From contig OX437086.1 of assembly GCA_949299565.1 (NCBI GenBank), positions 38,919 through 102,918 on the forward strand: a DNA stretch of 64,000 nt. Direction: 5' to 3'. Origin of the DNA: an uncultured Bacillota bacterium. Lineage in GTDB: Bacteria; Bacillota_I; Bacilli_A; RFN20; CAG-826. Shown here one piece after another: positions 8,260 to 18,433 of the stretch. Under the pieces are notes generated by a model, which was not told the DNA's origin, ran no database searches, and saw only the letters and a list, made by a program, of their open reading frames with translations. Positions within the stretch are counted from its first letter, which is position 1. Every line of letters starts with the position of its first letter. The position numbers were made by a program, and so were the translations under genes.

Positions 8260-8658
8260 TTATTCGCACCAACGCACAAGCTCAACTTCGGCGTCATCGC
8301 CGCGGCGCTTCCCGAGTTTATAAACGGTAAGATAACCGCCGTTACGATCTTTGAAACGCGGACCGATTGTCTCGAAAAGAATCTTCAAGGCATCGACGCC
8401 ATTTTCATCTTTGATATCTTTGACAATACGGGCAGCTTCCCGCCGACTGGCTAAAGAGCCATCTTTAGCGAGTGTGACCATTTTGCTGGCCAATGTAATC
8501 AAATCGGGCGTGACACCAGAGGTCACCTTGACTTGACCGTGAACAATTAATTCGCTGACGACATTGCGGAGCATCGCCTTACGCTTCGAAGCAGTATAAG
8601 CAGCCTTGAAACGGACGCCCGTTTTGCCGTGAACATTTTTCCTTCCTTGTGCTGGCAT
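8260..8658 (-). CDS. rplQ: 50S ribosomal protein L17
   Basis: 132 residues. The N-terminal KTGVRFKAAYTASKRKAMLRN block and C-terminal YLTVYKLGKRRGDDAEVELV are the conserved L17 core; length is normal for the family. It is the last gene of the operon, two bases after rpoA. Confidence 0.97.
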   Translation of the reverse strand: MPAQGRKNVHGKTGVRFKAAYTASKRKAMLRNVVSELIVHGQVKVTSGVTPDLITLASKMVTLAKDGSLASRREAARIVKDIKDENGVDALKILFETIGPRFKDRNGGYLTVYKLGKRRGDDAEVELVRWCE

Positions 8659-8660
8659 TG

Positions 8661-9662
8661 TTATTCTCCTACATAATCGCGGAAGTGTAATCCAATTCCG
8701 GCTAATTTCTCTTTGACTTCTTTCAAAGACTTCTTGCCGAGGTTCCGCACTTTCATCATCTCGTCTTCACTCTTTTGCGTGAGTTCGAGGACCGTTGAAA
8801 TACCGGCTCGTTTTAAGCAGTTGTTGCTGCGAACGCTGAGATCAAGTTCTTCAATCATCATGTTTTGGAACTGATTCTCTTCGCTCTTCGTCTCTTCTTT
8901 TTCAGTCTTGAAGTGCGCTACTTTCTCATCAAGAGCCGAGAATTTACGGAAATGGTTGATGAGTAGTTGCGCAGCCATTGCAACAGCCTCATGCGGGGCT
9001 AAAGCACCGTTGGTCGTAACTTCTAAAGTCAATTTATCGAACTTAGAGTCATGCTCGACACGAGTCGGCTGAACATCGTAAGCAACTTTCATAACCGGCG
9101 AATAATTAGAATCGGTCATGATGACGCCGATCGGGCCAACGTTCCGTTCTAATTTATTGGCTTCAGAGGTTAAATAGCCTCTCCCGGCTCCGCAATAAAC
9201 CGTCATCTTGAGATGACCGTCTTCGTTGAGATGGGCAATCTCCAATTCGGGATTGATGACCTTGACCATGCTCGGCAATTCGAAATCGCCAGCAGTGATG
9301 ACGCATGGTCCTTGTTTATCGATCTCTAACCGTTTGACATCAGTTGAATTGTCTTCGAATTTCAGAACGAGGCTCATCAAATTAAGAATCACGTCAGTGA
9401 CGTCTTCTTCCATGCCTTTGATGGTGCTGAACTCATGACGCACGCCCTCAATTTCCACCGCAAAGACGCTGGCGCCCGGAAGAGCAGAGAGCAAAACGCG
9501 CCGGAGAGCGTTTCCTAAAGTGAGGCCGAAACCTCTCTCTAAGGGTTCAACAACAAAGCGGGCATAATGCCGACTCTCATCATAATCATCGATTTTGATA
9601 TCGAAGGGTTGAAAAGGTTTCGCCAAAAGAATTTCTTCCGTTTTCACTTCGTTTGTGGCCAT
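8661..9662 (-). CDS. rpoA: RNA polymerase alpha subunit
   Basis: 333 residues, normal length. The N-terminal dimerisation domain (about 20-235) contains the GFGLTLGNALRRVLLSALPG block. An acidic, Lys-rich linker leads to the C-terminal DNA/activator-binding domain (about 270-325) with LDLSVRSNNCLKRAGI and RNLGKKSLKEVKEKL. ATG 9662 with AAGGAGAAAAC upstream is chosen; a longer frame to 9761 only overlaps rpsK. Confidence 0.97.
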   Translation of the reverse strand: MATNEVKTEEILLAKPFQPFDIKIDDYDESRHYARFVVEPLERGFGLTLGNALRRVLLSALPGASVFAVEIEGVRHEFSTIKGMEEDVTDVILNLMSLVLKFEDNSTDVKRLEIDKQGPCVITAGDFELPSMVKVINPELEIAHLNEDGHLKMTVYCGAGRGYLTSEANKLERNVGPIGVIMTDSNYSPVMKVAYDVQPTRVEHDSKFDKLTLEVTTNGALAPHEAVAMAAQLLINHFRKFSALDEKVAHFKTEKEETKSEENQFQNMMIEELDLSVRSNNCLKRAGISTVLELTQKSEDEMMKVRNLGKKSLKEVKEKLAGIGLHFRDYVGE

Positions 9663-9675
9663 TGTTTTCTCCTTT

Positions 9676-10095
9676 TTAGCCGCGCGGCCGCTTAGGTGGC
9701 CGGCATCCATTGTGTGGGATCGGGGTGGTATCTTCGATAGAGAGAACCTGGAGACCAGCAATGCCTAAGGCACGGACAGCGCTTTCGCGGCCAGGTCCCG
9801 GCCCTTTGACATCGACATCAACTTGTCTTAGTCCTTGATCATAAGCACTCTTGGCTGCTGCTTCAGCTGCCATTTGTGCGGCGTAAGGCGTCGCTTTCCG
9901 AGCACCGCGATAACCGAGTGCACCGGCGCTGCTCCAAGCGATAACGTTTCCTTGTTCGTCAGTGATCGTGATGATCGTGTTATTGAAGGAAGCATGGATA
10001 TGAGCCACGCCTTTTGCAATATTCCGTTTAATCTTTTTCCGGCGGGCACTTCCCGTCTTTTTGCCCTTCGCAGGCGTTTTCTTAGTATCTGCCAT
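9676..10095 (-). CDS. rpsK: 30S ribosomal protein S11
   Basis: 139 residues. The Lys-rich N-terminus is followed by the S11 core ([18 protein letters not shown]) and the conserved C-terminus ([16 protein letters not shown]). It sits on the 30S platform near the mRNA exit, between rpsM and rpoA as in other Bacilli. Confidence 0.97.
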   Translation of the reverse strand: MADTKKTPAKGKKTGSARRKKIKRNIAKGVAHIHASFNNTIITITDEQGNVIAWSSAGALGYRGARKATPYAAQMAAEAAAKSAYDQGLRQVDVDVKGPGPGRESAVRALGIAGLQVLSIEDTTPIPHNGCRPPKRPRG

Positions 10096-10114
10096 TTTCG
10101 TAGCTCCCTAATTA

Positions 10115-10492
10115 CTAGCCTTTGGTGGCCTCTTTCTTGTTGGCAATTGTCTTCCGTTTGCCTTTCCGAGTCCGTGCGTTCGTTTTTGTTCTTTGTCCGC
10201 GAACCGGTAGTCCCTTCTTGTGACGGATTCCGCGATAGCAGCCAATTTCGGTCAAACGCTTGATGTTCATCGCGACTTCACGCCGCAAATCACCCTCGGT
10301 TTTGTACTTCGCAACTTCGCTTCTGATTGCCAATAACTGAGCATCGGTTAAATTCTTAACCCGAATATCCTCAGAAATGTTGCAAGCTTTTAAAATCTTT
10401 TGAGCAGTTGAATCACCGATACCATAGATATAGGTAAGGGAGACAACCACACGCTTTTCGTTAGGGATATCAACCCCGACAATACGTGCCAT
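10115..10492 (-). CDS. rpsM: 30S ribosomal protein S13
   Basis: 125 residues. The N-terminal H2TH-like region has [13 protein letters not shown], and the C-terminal tail [18 protein letters not shown] contacts tRNA at A and P sites. Length and position are typical. Confidence 0.97.
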   Translation of the reverse strand: MARIVGVDIPNEKRVVVSLTYIYGIGDSTAQKILKACNISEDIRVKNLTDAQLLAIRSEVAKYKTEGDLRREVAMNIKRLTEIGCYRGIRHKKGLPVRGQRTKTNARTRKGKRKTIANKKEATKG

Positions 10493-10518
10493 ATTTTCAA
10501 TAACTCCTTAATTCAAGC

Positions 10519-10632
10519 TCAACCCTGGCGTTGTTTATGCTTGGGGTTTGAGCAAATAACCATTACGACACCGTGCCGCCGAATGACTTTGCACTTGTCG
10601 CAAATCGGTTTGACTGATGGTCTAACTTTCAT
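10519..10632 (-). CDS. rpmJ: 50S ribosomal protein L36, zinc type
   Basis: A 37-residue protein read directly: [19 protein letters not shown] followed by [18 protein letters not shown] and TGA. The C-x2-C, Cys and His ligands of the zinc-binding form are all present. AAAGGAGTG precedes the ATG. It lies between infA and rpsM, the standard place. Confidence 0.95.
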   Translation of the reverse strand: MKVRPSVKPICDKCKVIRRHGVVMVICSNPKHKQRQG

Positions 10633-10649
10633 AGTTTTCACTCCTTTGT

Positions 10650-10871
10650 TCAGTTTTTGAATCTGAACGTGATACGCCCACGTGTTAAATCGTAAGGTGA
10701 AAGCTGAACAGTGACTCGATCGCCGGGGAGAATGCGGATGAAATGCATCCGGATTTTGCCCGAAACGCAGGCTTGAATCACCGCGCCGTTTGTAAGTTTC
10801 ACCTTGAAATTCGCATTAGGCAACGTTTCTAAGACTGTTGCCTCCACTTCAATGCAGTCTTCTTTACTCAA
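10650..10871 (-). CDS. infA: Translation initiation factor IF-1
   Basis: 73 residues, a single S1/OB fold. [39 protein letters not shown] and [11 protein letters not shown] are the conserved parts. It blocks the A site of the 30S subunit during initiation. Its ATG overlaps the map stop (ATGA). Confidence 0.96.
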   Translation of the reverse strand: MSKEDCIEVEATVLETLPNANFKVKLTNGAVIQACVSGKIRMHFIRILPGDRVTVQLSPYDLTRGRITFRFKN

Positions 10872-11632
10872 AGGGTTTCTCCTTTCTCAAGTGTCAGAAT
10901 ACGTGGTTCATCATCAGTGATAACCACCGTATTTTCGTAGTGGGATGACCGTTTTCCATCCTTTGAAACAACAGTCCAGCCATCCTTGAGGGTTCTTAAG
11001 GCATTGCGCCCACGGAGAACCATCGGTTCGATAGCTAAGGTCATACCCTCTTTAAGTAGAGGACCTGTGCCAGCGATTCCATAGTTAGGAATATATGGGT
11101 CTTCATGCATTTCGGCTCCGATGCCATGACCAGTATATTCGCGGGGAACCGAGCACCCTTTCGCAGCCACATAAGCTCCGATAGCGTGTTCGATATCGCC
11201 GAGATGATAACCAACTCGGCAATAAGGAAGGGCAGCTTTGAAAGCCTCCTTCGCGATGTTGATGAGTTCTAAGTCTTCTTCGCGGCAAATGCCAACGGGA
11301 TATGTCCGACAAGCATCCGCGCAATAGCCGTTTTTCTTAACGACGATGTCGAGAGAAACAATGTCGCCATCACGCAAAATCTTTTGGTAAGAAGGAATCC
11401 CGTGAATCAGCACTTCATTGACTGAAGCGCAGACGCTAGCAGGGAAACCTCCATAGCCTTTTTCGGCAGCGATGCCGCCGCCCTCGCGAATCAAGCGATC
11501 GGCCTCATCGTTGAGGAAGGCTGTCGAAACACCGGGCTTCACTAATTTGCGAAGTTCGCCTAGAACGTGTCCGAGAAGAGCTCCGGATTCCGCCATGAGC
11601 TCAATCTCGCGTGGACTCTTGATGATAATCAT
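10868..11632 (-). CDS. map: Methionine aminopeptidase, type I
   Basis: 254 residues, normal for type I. Metal ligands: Asp in [11 protein letters not shown], Asp in [11 protein letters not shown], His in [19 protein letters not shown], Glu in LAIEPMV and the C-terminal Glu in [16 protein letters not shown]. It removes N-terminal Met from new proteins. ATG 11632 overlaps the adk stop, and its own stop overlaps infA, so adk-map-infA are chained. Confidence 0.95.
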   Translation of the reverse strand: MIIIKSPREIELMAESGALLGHVLGELRKLVKPGVSTAFLNDEADRLIREGGGIAAEKGYGGFPASVCASVNEVLIHGIPSYQKILRDGDIVSLDIVVKKNGYCADACRTYPVGICREEDLELINIAKEAFKAALPYCRVGYHLGDIEHAIGAYVAAKGCSVPREYTGHGIGAEMHEDPYIPNYGIAGTGPLLKEGMTLAIEPMVLRGRNALRTLKDGWTVVSKDGKRSSHYENTVVITDDEPRILTLEKGETL

Positions 11633-12282
11633 CGATAAGAAGCAAGAAGCGTTTCTAACTCGATTTTCAAGTTATTAGCAGCTTCTGTCCCATCAAATTC
11701 CTTCAACAAACCTTGCCGGCGATAATAATCGAGCAATGGTTCGGTAGAAGCATAGTAATTGCGAAGCCGAATTTCAAAGGAAGAAGGGTTATCGTCTTTC
11801 CGTTGAATCAATTGGCTTCCGCAGCGGTCACAAATGCCCTCTTTTTGAGGTTTCATTGTGTGAATGTTATATGAAGCGCCGCAAGTCGGGCAAACGCGCC
11901 GACCGCCGATGCGCTTTAACAAAACGTCATCCGGACATGTCAAATTGAGGACAAGGTTTGGGGCTCGATCAATCTCGCGTCCCATCTCTTGGAAAGCTTC
12001 GGCCTGCGCTAAGGTTCGCGGGAAGCCATCCAATAAGTAACCGTTCTTGCAATCATCTTGAAGCAAACGTTCGCGAACAAGCGCAACCGTTAAATCATCG
12101 TCAACGAGATCTCCGCGATCGACAATCGCTTTAATCTTTAGTCCAAGTTCACTGCCAGAGCTCATGGCAGCTCTGAACATATCGCCGGTTGAAATGTGAG
12201 GAATCTGATATTCTTCAGCCATCCATTTGGCATGTGTGCCTTTGCCGGCACCAGGCGGACCCATCAAGACAATCGCTAACAT
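11629..12282 (-). CDS. adk: Adenylate kinase with zinc-binding lid
   Basis: 217 residues, ATP + AMP = 2 ADP. The P-loop GPPGAGKGTHAKW is near residue 8, the AMP site (STGDMFRAAM) follows, and LLDGFPRTLAQAEAF is the conserved core. The long lid holds four Cys (CPTC, CDRC), the structural zinc site of Gram-positive enzymes. ATG 12282 is used; an in-frame TTG one codon earlier is only 4 bases from GGAGG. The ATG shares one base with the secY stop (TGATG). Confidence 0.95.
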   Translation of the reverse strand: MLAIVLMGPPGAGKGTHAKWMAEEYQIPHISTGDMFRAAMSSGSELGLKIKAIVDRGDLVDDDLTVALVRERLLQDDCKNGYLLDGFPRTLAQAEAFQEMGREIDRAPNLVLNLTCPDDVLLKRIGGRRVCPTCGASYNIHTMKPQKEGICDRCGSQLIQRKDDNPSSFEIRLRNYYASTEPLLDYYRRQGLLKEFDGTEAANNLKIELETLLASYR

Positions 12283-13640
12283 CAAATACCCTCCCGAGCT
12301 TCTTCAAATGATTTACCGGCTAACAAGCCGTCAATTTGGTTGTTAATTTCAATAGCCACACCGACGATGATGATTAAGCCCGTACCTCCGATGGCTAAGG
12401 AATTGTCGCCGTCGAAAGCGTTAGCCCACACCAAGACAATCGGCAGAGCAGCGATGAAACATAGAGCAATCGCACCAATGAAAGTGACGCGATTCAAGAC
12501 TTTGCTCACATAACGCTCCGTCTCTTTTCCCGGACGGATTCCCGGAATGTAGGAGCCGTTCTTTTGGAAGTTATCGGCCAACTTCTCCGGATCGATCGAC
12601 ATCTTGGCATAGAAGAAGGTGAAGAGAATTATGAGAGCTAAGTATATAAAGAGACCCCAGTTCATTTCCCAGTGACTGCCATCAAACCACGGCATCGTGA
12701 AAGTCGAATTGTAATTGAAGATATTCAACCATTCGCTTTGAGCAGCGTCGCTAGAGATAAAACCAGCGATAATGGCCGGCGCCGACATAATTGAGGCCGC
12801 AAAGATAACTGGAATAACCCCAGCCGAATTGATTTTAATCGGGAGGAAGGAAGCACGAGACATTGGTTGGTTTTGGCCACCTTTCCCAGCGTGCTGAACA
12901 GGAATTTTCCGGCGCGAAAGTTCAATAAAGACAACAAAGCCGACAATGAAGAGCAAAGCAAGGATGTAAAGGGCGAACATGAAGACGCCGGAAACCATTT
13001 CACTGGAACCATGCGCTACATTGCCAAGAATCCATTTGTCCCATGCGGTTGTGATTTGCGTCGGCAATGAACGGACACAGCCGGCAAAGATAATGACAGA
13101 AATACCGTTTCCCAAACCCTTCTCAGTGATTTGGTCGCCGAGCCACATCGTGAGCATCGCGCCAGCCACCATCACGATGATCAAATATGCGTAAGTCCAG
13201 AAATCAGCAGCCAAAGTCAAACTGATGTAGTTGGAATTCTGCATCATCTGAATGATGCCATATGCCTGAACGGCTCCGAGCAACAACGTGAGATAACGTG
13301 TCGCCATCTCGCGTTTCTTGCGTCCGTATTCGCCTTGCTTTGAAAGTTCGGTCAAGGCTGGCAAAACATCTTTCGATAATAGCTGAACGATAATCTGCGC
13401 CGTGATATAAGGAGAAACCCCAAGAGCAAAGATTGAAAAGTTAGAGAGGGCGCCTCCGCCTAGAAGATCCATGATCGCTAGAGAATTGCCGGAATTCATC
13501 AAATCCGACAATTCAGAAGAAACCGAAACTCCAGGAACGGTGATGGCCGCCCCGATCCGGATGACAAAGAGGACCATAATCGTAAAGAAAATACGATTGA
13601 CAATTTCTTTATTCTTGAAGATCGAGACGAGCTTTCTCAT
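12282..13640 (-). CDS. secY: Protein translocase channel subunit SecY
   Basis: About 452 residues with ten membrane helices, the pore of the Sec translocon. The family landmarks PGVSVSSEL, LGVSPYITAQIIVQLL, WLGDQITEKGLGNG and the cytosolic loop before YIPGIRPGKETERYV are seen. ATG 13640 is preferred over TTG 13649 because the nearest purine run (AGGGG) is only 3 bases before the TTG; its spacing of 12 to the ATG is long, so the start is less sure. SecG and SecA are encoded at the other end of the window. Confidence 0.93.
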   Translation of the reverse strand: MRKLVSIFKNKEIVNRIFFTIMVLFVIRIGAAITVPGVSVSSELSDLMNSGNSLAIMDLLGGGALSNFSIFALGVSPYITAQIIVQLLSKDVLPALTELSKQGEYGRKKREMATRYLTLLLGAVQAYGIIQMMQNSNYISLTLAADFWTYAYLIIVMVAGAMLTMWLGDQITEKGLGNGISVIIFAGCVRSLPTQITTAWDKWILGNVAHGSSEMVSGVFMFALYILALLFIVGFVVFIELSRRKIPVQHAGKGGQNQPMSRASFLPIKINSAGVIPVIFAASIMSAPAIIAGFISSDAAQSEWLNIFNYNSTFTMPWFDGSHWEMNWGLFIYLALIILFTFFYAKMSIDPEKLADNFQKNGSYIPGIRPGKETERYVSKVLNRVTFIGAIALCFIAALPIVLVWANAFDGDNSLAIGGTGLIIIVGVAIEINNQIDGLLAGKSFEEAREGI

Positions 13641-13658
13641 GTTTGGCAATTACCCCTA

Positions 13659-14105
13659 TTACTTTAGAACCTCGACAGTTCCGCCCTTTGCTTCGATTGA
13701 AGCAATCGCAGCCTTCGAAAAAGCATGGGCTTTCACTGTGAGCTTGCGCTCCAAGGTCCCGCAAGAAAGGATTTTAATCCCATCGAGCTCTTTTTTCACT
13801 ATCTGAGCTTCAATTAATAGCTCAGGAGTCACAATTGTTCCGTCTTCGAAACGATTGAGAGCCTCTAAATTGACGATGGCATATTTGATGCCGCCGAGAT
13901 TTTTGAAGCCGAATTTAGGGATTCGACGGGCTAAAGGCATCTGACCACCCTCGAAACCATGTTTCTTGGTATGAGCGTGGGCGCCCTGACCTTTTTGTCC
14001 CTTGCCAGCGGTCTTTCCGTTTCCGGTCCCGCGACCTTGGCCTTTCCGGAAGTGTTCGTGTTTAGAACCGGCAACCGCAACAATATTTGCTAAATCCGTA
14101 GCCAT
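13659..14105 (-). CDS. rplO: 50S ribosomal protein L15
   Basis: 148 residues. The Gly-rich basic N-terminus ([20 protein letters not shown]) threads into 23S rRNA, and the C-terminal half is the globular L15 fold. It follows rpsE by only 4 bases, so the rpmD gene normally found between them is absent. Confidence 0.96.
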   Translation of the reverse strand: MATDLANIVAVAGSKHEHFRKGQGRGTGNGKTAGKGQKGQGAHAHTKKHGFEGGQMPLARRIPKFGFKNLGGIKYAIVNLEALNRFEDGTIVTPELLIEAQIVKKELDGIKILSCGTLERKLTVKAHAFSKAAIASIEAKGGTVEVLK

Positions 14106-14109
14106 TGTT

Positions 14110-14853
14110 TTACTTCACTCCTTCCTTGCTTTTCGCTTCCTTAACGTGCGATTTGGAAGCTTTGATTTCCTCCGGCGTTTTCAAACCGCGGAGAACCATC
14201 ACACGATTGTATTCTTTGAGCTGCGAAAGAGCAGCGTGGGTCGCACGAATGACGTTGATTGCCGCCCGTGAGCCATAAACCTTAGAAACTAAGTTTTTAA
14301 CACCGGCCAATTCGACAATCGCCCGCACCGAGCCGCCGGCAACGATACCAGTACCAGCCGGAGCAGGTTTTAAAACGACGGTCGTTGCGGCAAATTTGCC
14401 AACTACATCGTGAGCAATCGTGCCGTTGCGATCAAGCGCGATTTTGTTCAAATGCTTTTTAGCCTTCGTGAGAGCTTTTTTGATCGCATCCGGAACTTCA
14501 CCAGACTTCGCCATCGCAAAGCCGTAATGACCTTTTTGGTCACCCACGACAACGAGGGCATCGAAACGAATGTGTTTACCGCCGGATTCAGTCCGTGAAA
14601 TACGATTGATGCTGACGACGCGATCTTGATATTCGTCCTCATCGCGGCGGAAACCACCACGACCGCCGCGTCTTTCCGATGGGCGGCCTTTATGATCGCC
14701 AAATTTGCGATCGCCGGGACGTCCGGCAGCCTTCGAACCATGCGGCTCATAGCCAGGATTGCCGGTTGGACGCGTCTTAGAACTATTGTTTTCGATTGAA
14801 GAGGCAACTTTCTCTTCTTTAACTTCGGGAGTTTCAATAACTTTTTCTTCCAT
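14110..14853 (-). CDS. rpsE: 30S ribosomal protein S5 with long N-terminal extension
   Basis: 247 residues against about 166 usual. The S5 core begins near residue 80 ([27 protein letters not shown]) and includes [18 protein letters not shown]. The first ~78 residues are an added low-complexity segment, first acidic and then Arg/Gly-rich with RGG-like repeats ([12 protein letters not shown]). The start is well supported by a ribosome site just before the ATG and by the 10-base spacing to rplR. Confidence 0.95.
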   Translation of the reverse strand: MEEKVIETPEVKEEKVASSIENNSSKTRPTGNPGYEPHGSKAAGRPGDRKFGDHKGRPSERRGGRGGFRRDEDEYQDRVVSINRISRTESGGKHIRFDALVVVGDQKGHYGFAMAKSGEVPDAIKKALTKAKKHLNKIALDRNGTIAHDVVGKFAATTVVLKPAPAGTGIVAGGSVRAIVELAGVKNLVSKVYGSRAAINVIRATHAALSQLKEYNRVMVLRGLKTPEEIKASKSHVKEAKSKEGVK

Positions 14854-14863
14854 CTTATTCTCC

Positions 14864-15220
14864 TTAGAAGGTCAAACCCGCTTCCCGGGCTGCATCAGCT
14901 AACGCTTCAATACGACCATGGTATAAATATCCGCCACGATCGAAGACAACATTGACGATGCCTTTCTTTAAAGCCTTGCCTGCTAAGTCAGCTCCAACTT
15001 TTTTGGCTGCCTCAACGTTGCCGCCGGGAACTAACTTAAGCTGCGTGGAAGAAGAAGAAACTAAAGTCTTGCCGACTGTATCGTCGATTATTTGCGCTTC
15101 AATGTGTTTATGAGAACGGAAGACCACTAAACGCGGCCGCTCAGAAGTGCCAATAACCTTTCCCCGAACACGCAAATGCCGGCGTTTTCTAACTTCATTA
15201 CGACTTTCTTTGATAATCAT
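14864..15220 (-). CDS. rplR: 50S ribosomal protein L18
   Basis: 118 residues, the 5S rRNA-binding protein. [21 protein letters not shown] at the N-terminus and [24 protein letters not shown] at the C-terminus are the family signature. Length normal. Confidence 0.97.
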   Translation of the reverse strand: MIIKESRNEVRKRRHLRVRGKVIGTSERPRLVVFRSHKHIEAQIIDDTVGKTLVSSSSTQLKLVPGGNVEAAKKVGADLAGKALKKGIVNVVFDRGGYLYHGRIEALADAAREAGLTF

Positions 15221-15229
15221 AACTTATCC

Positions 15230-15796
15230 TCACTTCTTTCCGCCGGCCGATGCTCTCTTACCGACTTTCTTGATGAGCTTCTGTCCCTTATAGTGGACGC
15301 CCTTGTTGCCGTAGACATCTGGGCGATGACTATCGTAGATGAGGGCAGCTGTTTGTCCAACTTCTTGTCGAGAGCAACCCTCGACAACGACGTGCGTTTC
15401 ATCGGGGCAAGAAATCTTTGTATATTTGCCGACAGGCGCAACTTCGATACGATGAGAATAGCCAAGGAACATTGAGATGACATTGCCCTTCATTTGAGCA
15501 CGGTAACCAGTGCCTTGAATTTCTAATTCCTTCTTCCAACCTTCGGAAACGCCTCTGATGGCGTTATGAAGATTGGCGGCCGTCGTTCCGTGATTCGCCG
15601 AACCGGTCGACGGATCTTCGCCAGCCTCGAGAACCGGACGCACATGAAGGATTTTGTCTTCCATTTCAACCTTCACATCGGAAGGCAAATGAACATCGAC
15701 TTCACCTTTCGCGCCTTTAACAAGAACTTCATGTTCTTTAATTTCGACTGTTACGCCATCGGGAATGGCAATCGGTTTAAATCCAATACGCGACAT
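15230..15796 (-). CDS. rplF: 50S ribosomal protein L6
   Basis: 188 residues with the two repeated L6 domains. The C-terminal signature RRPDVYGNKG appears here as SHRPDVYGNKGVHYKGQ. The protein is slightly longer than usual because of a KKVGKRASAGGKK tail. Confidence 0.96.
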   Translation of the reverse strand: MSRIGFKPIAIPDGVTVEIKEHEVLVKGAKGEVDVHLPSDVKVEMEDKILHVRPVLEAGEDPSTGSANHGTTAANLHNAIRGVSEGWKKELEIQGTGYRAQMKGNVISMFLGYSHRIEVAPVGKYTKISCPDETHVVVEGCSRQEVGQTAALIYDSHRPDVYGNKGVHYKGQKLIKKVGKRASAGGKK

Positions 15797-15807
15797 GTCT
15801 TTCCTCC

Positions 15808-16203
15808 TTAATAGACGTAGCAGAGCACTTCGCCGCCAACATGAGCAGCCCGCGCTTCTTTATCAGTCAACACGCCTTTTGAAGTAGAAACAATCGCAAT
15901 TCCTAAACCTTTCAAAACACGTGGCAAACGTTCACATTCGACTGTGATACGGAGGCCTGGCTTAGAAATTCTCACAAGATTTGTGATAACCTTCTCGCCA
16001 TTCGGGCCATATTTAAGAATGATATTTAAAGTCTTATCAGCTTTTTCACCTTCGACTTGGAAATCGAGGATATAACCTTCTTTTTTCAAAATCCGAGCAA
16101 TTTCGCCCTTCATTTTACTGTAAGGCATTGAAACCGATTCATGTCTGAGAGCGTTCGCGTTGCGAATTCTCGTCAACATATCAGCAATTGGATCAATATT
16201 CAT
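15808..16203 (-). CDS. rpsH: 30S ribosomal protein S8
   Basis: 131 residues, normal. The N-terminus [15 protein letters not shown] and C-terminus [21 protein letters not shown] are family signatures. ATG 16203 is chosen because AGGAGG lies 7 bases before it; a longer frame to 16227 overlaps rpsN. Confidence 0.96.
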   Translation of the reverse strand: MNIDPIADMLTRIRNANALRHESVSMPYSKMKGEIARILKKEGYILDFQVEGEKADKTLNIILKYGPNGEKVITNLVRISKPGLRITVECERLPRVLKGLGIAIVSTSKGVLTDKEARAAHVGGEVLCYVY

Positions 16204-16220
16204 GACACATCCTCCTTTCC

Positions 16221-16406
16221 TTACCACGAACTCTTCTTGAGTCCCGGAATTTCACCTTTATAAGCCATTTCGCGGAGACAAATCCGGCAGAGACCGAATT
16301 TTCTTAAAACACCATGCGGACGGCCGCAGCGGCTGCAACGCGTATATTCACGCACCGCATATTTTTGAGGCCGCGCTTGTTTGGCTCTTAAACTCTTTTT
16401 CGCCAT
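16221..16406 (-). CDS. rpsN: 30S ribosomal protein S14, zinc type (S14Z)
   Basis: 61 residues with CSRC and CRIC zinc-ligand pairs, the short zinc-binding form. The C-terminus [13 protein letters not shown] is conserved. It lies between rplE and rpsH, the usual position of the short form. Confidence 0.96.
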   Translation of the reverse strand: MAKKSLRAKQARPQKYAVREYTRCSRCGRPHGVLRKFGLCRICLREMAYKGEIPGLKKSSW

Positions 16407-16419
16407 TTATATTTCCTCC

Positions 16420-17124
16420 TCAATGACGGAAAGGCATTCCGAGCCCTTCCAGGAGCGCGAAGGCTTCTTCATCGTTTTTGGCTGTGGTAACCATAACGAT
16501 GTCCATACCACGCAACTTGCCAGTCTTGTCATAATCAATTTCTGGGAAGATCAATTGTTCTTTAACGCCGAGCGTATAATTTCCATGACCATCGAAAGCG
16601 TTACGCGAAACACCCCGGAAGTCGCGGACACGCGGAAGCGTGATTGAAATCAATTTATCTAAGAATTCATACATTCTTTTGCCGCGCAAAGTGACTTTGC
16701 AGCCGATGGCTTGTCCAGCGCGAAGTTTGAAGGAAGCAATTGACTTCTTCGCCTTTGTCACGACTGGATGTTGACCGGAAATCAAAGTCAAATCGGCAAC
16801 GGAATCCTCTAAGGCTTTCGCGTTCTGCGTCGCATCGCCAACGCCGATGTTGATGACAATCTTTTCAAGGCGCGGAGCTTCCATCACTGAGCGATAATGG
16901 AATTTTTCGACGAGAGAAGGACGCACCGTCTCACGATATTTCGCATCGAGGCGATTGAGATTGACGCTTGGAGCCGCCTTTTTGCTGCTCTTTGTAACGG
17001 CTTTTTCAGCTTTTGGAGCAGCGGCTTTTTTCGCGGCTGTTGTTTTAGAAGATGTGCTCTTCTTAGCGGTTGAAGTTTTTGTAGTTGTGGCCTTCACTTG
17101 GGCCTTTTTTGTTGTTTCTGCCAT
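16420..17124 (-). CDS. rplE: 50S ribosomal protein L5 with Lys/Ala-rich N-terminal extension
   Basis: 234 residues against about 179 usual. The L5 core starts near residue 55 ([19 protein letters not shown]) and ends with the conserved GLGMPF. The first ~52 residues are a Lys/Thr/Ala-rich, histone-tail-like stretch with no predicted fold. The start is secure: AGGAGG stands 9 bases before ATG 17124 and the gene is 14 bases from rplX. Confidence 0.95.
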   Translation of the reverse strand: MAETTKKAQVKATTTKTSTAKKSTSSKTTAAKKAAAPKAEKAVTKSSKKAAPSVNLNRLDAKYRETVRPSLVEKFHYRSVMEAPRLEKIVINIGVGDATQNAKALEDSVADLTLISGQHPVVTKAKKSIASFKLRAGQAIGCKVTLRGKRMYEFLDKLISITLPRVRDFRGVSRNAFDGHGNYTLGVKEQLIFPEIDYDKTGKLRGMDIVMVTTAKNDEEAFALLEGLGMPFRH

Positions 17125-17138
17125 AGGTGATGACCTCC

Positions 17139-17456
17139 TTACTTCTTCTTGCCATCAAGGCTTTCGCCTGATTTGGCCACCCGAATTTTTGCTCCATTCA
17201 CAATTTGATGATGAACGCGGGTCGCTTTCTTCGTCTTTGGATCGATAAGCGCAACTTTCGAAGCGTCTAACGGAACATAAACATCAAGAATTGAACCTTC
17301 GGGCGTTCCTTGCGTGGGTTTTTTATGTTTTTTATGAACATTCACGCCTTCGACGACAACTTTGTTCAAACGGGGATAAACCTTTTGGACTTCGCCCGTC
17401 TTTCCTTTGTCATCTCCGGAGAGAATGATGACTTTATCACCTTTTTTGATATTCAT
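17139..17456 (-). CDS. rplX: 50S ribosomal protein L24
   Basis: 105 residues. The N-terminal KOW motif ([20 protein letters not shown]) initiates 50S assembly. [13 protein letters not shown] is conserved. Length normal. Confidence 0.97.
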   Translation of the reverse strand: MNIKKGDKVIILSGDDKGKTGEVQKVYPRLNKVVVEGVNVHKKHKKPTQGTPEGSILDVYVPLDASKVALIDPKTKKATRVHHQIVNGAKIRVAKSGESLDGKKK

Positions 17457-17466
17457 AACCTACTCC

Positions 17467-17835
17467 TCAGATGACCTCCATGGCTAAAGAGATAATCTTC
17501 ATATAGCCTTTATCACGTAATTCCCGAGCCACAGGTCCGAAAACACGTGTTCCCAAGGGATTGCCATCGTTATCAATAATCACAAGCGCATTGTCGTCGA
17601 AGGAGATGGAAGAACCATCCTTCCGCAAAACCGGACGTTTGACCCGGACGATAACGCCTTTGACAACTTGGCCTTTTTTGATCTTGCCGTTAGGAATGGC
17701 GTCCTTCACGGAGCACATCACGACATCGCCAAGAGAAGAAAATTTCATGCGGCTGCCGCCTTTTTGTCGAAAGACGCGGACGCTTCTGGCGCCAGAGTTA
17801 TCAGCGACCACAAGATTCGTTTCGTTTTGAATCAT
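17467..17835 (-). CDS. rplN: 50S ribosomal protein L14
   Basis: 122 residues, the standard length. [19 protein letters not shown] at the N-terminus and [20 protein letters not shown] at the C-terminus identify it. Its ATG overlaps the rpsQ stop by four bases. Confidence 0.98.
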   Translation of the reverse strand: MIQNETNLVVADNSGARSVRVFRQKGGSRMKFSSLGDVVMCSVKDAIPNGKIKKGQVVKGVIVRVKRPVLRKDGSSISFDDNALVIIDNDGNPLGTRVFGPVARELRDKGYMKIISLAMEVI

Positions 17836-18206
17836 TGCTTATCTCCTTCCGCATTTTCAATGGCTTCTTCTTTGACACTTCCGGTTTCGACAACTTCATT
17901 GACGCCTTCTTGTGCCTCAAGAGCGGTCTCAACTTCTTGCGCAGTTGTCACTTCGTTAGCTCTTTGGACAATCGCCACGAGGCGGAAGCGTTTGGTTTTT
18001 GAGAGAGGGCGGCAAGCCATGATTGTGACGATGTCACCGACTTTTGCCTCTTCCTTCTCATCGTGGGCATAATATTTTTTGGAGTAACCAACCCGTTTGT
18101 TATAGAGAGGGTCATTCCGTTTGGTGGAAACTTCCACAACAATCGTTTTGCTATTGCGGCAAGAGACAACTGTACCTTGGAAGCTACTTCTACGATTACG
18201 TTCCAT
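17832..18206 (-). CDS. rpsQ: 30S ribosomal protein S17 with acidic C-terminal extension
   Basis: 124 residues against about 85 usual. The OB-fold core ends near residue 83 ([18 protein letters not shown]). About 40 added residues follow, rich in Glu, Ala and Val ([19 protein letters not shown]). The extension is in frame and shares its end with rplN, so it is not a read-through artefact. Confidence 0.94.
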   Translation of the reverse strand: MERNRRSSFQGTVVSCRNSKTIVVEVSTKRNDPLYNKRVGYSKKYYAHDEKEEAKVGDIVTIMACRPLSKTKRFRLVAIVQRANEVTTAQEVETALEAQEGVNEVVETGSVKEEAIENAEGDKQ

Positions 18207-18220
18207 CTCATTTCTCCTCC

Positions 18221-18430
18221 CTAGTTGGCCTTCGGACCGATTTGGAGAGCGCGTTCGCGCTTGACGGTTTCGGCCCGTGCAATGTCTTTGCGGATGTAAC
18301 GGATTTCATCCGGATGTTCGAGTTGTCCGACAGCCTTTTGCCGCGTCAATTCGAAACGCCGCTGCTTAAGTTCGGCTAATCTTTCCTCTAATTCCTCTGG
18401 GGAAAGGGCCCGAAATTCTTTAATCTCCAT
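18221..18430 (-). CDS. rpmC: 50S ribosomal protein L29
   Basis: 69 residues forming two helices. [23 protein letters not shown] and the RxxRKxIAR block ([15 protein letters not shown]) are typical. L29 lies at the polypeptide exit tunnel, near the docking site for trigger factor and SRP. Confidence 0.95.
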   Translation of the reverse strand: MEIKEFRALSPEELEERLAELKQRRFELTRQKAVGQLEHPDEIRYIRKDIARAETVKRERALQIGPKAN

Positions 18431-18433
18431 AGC

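Noticed and set aside
14448..14837. Alternative minus-strand frame inside rpsE
   Set aside because: Overlaps the whole S5 extension in another frame. The rpsE frame is contiguous with the conserved core and has the ribosome site.
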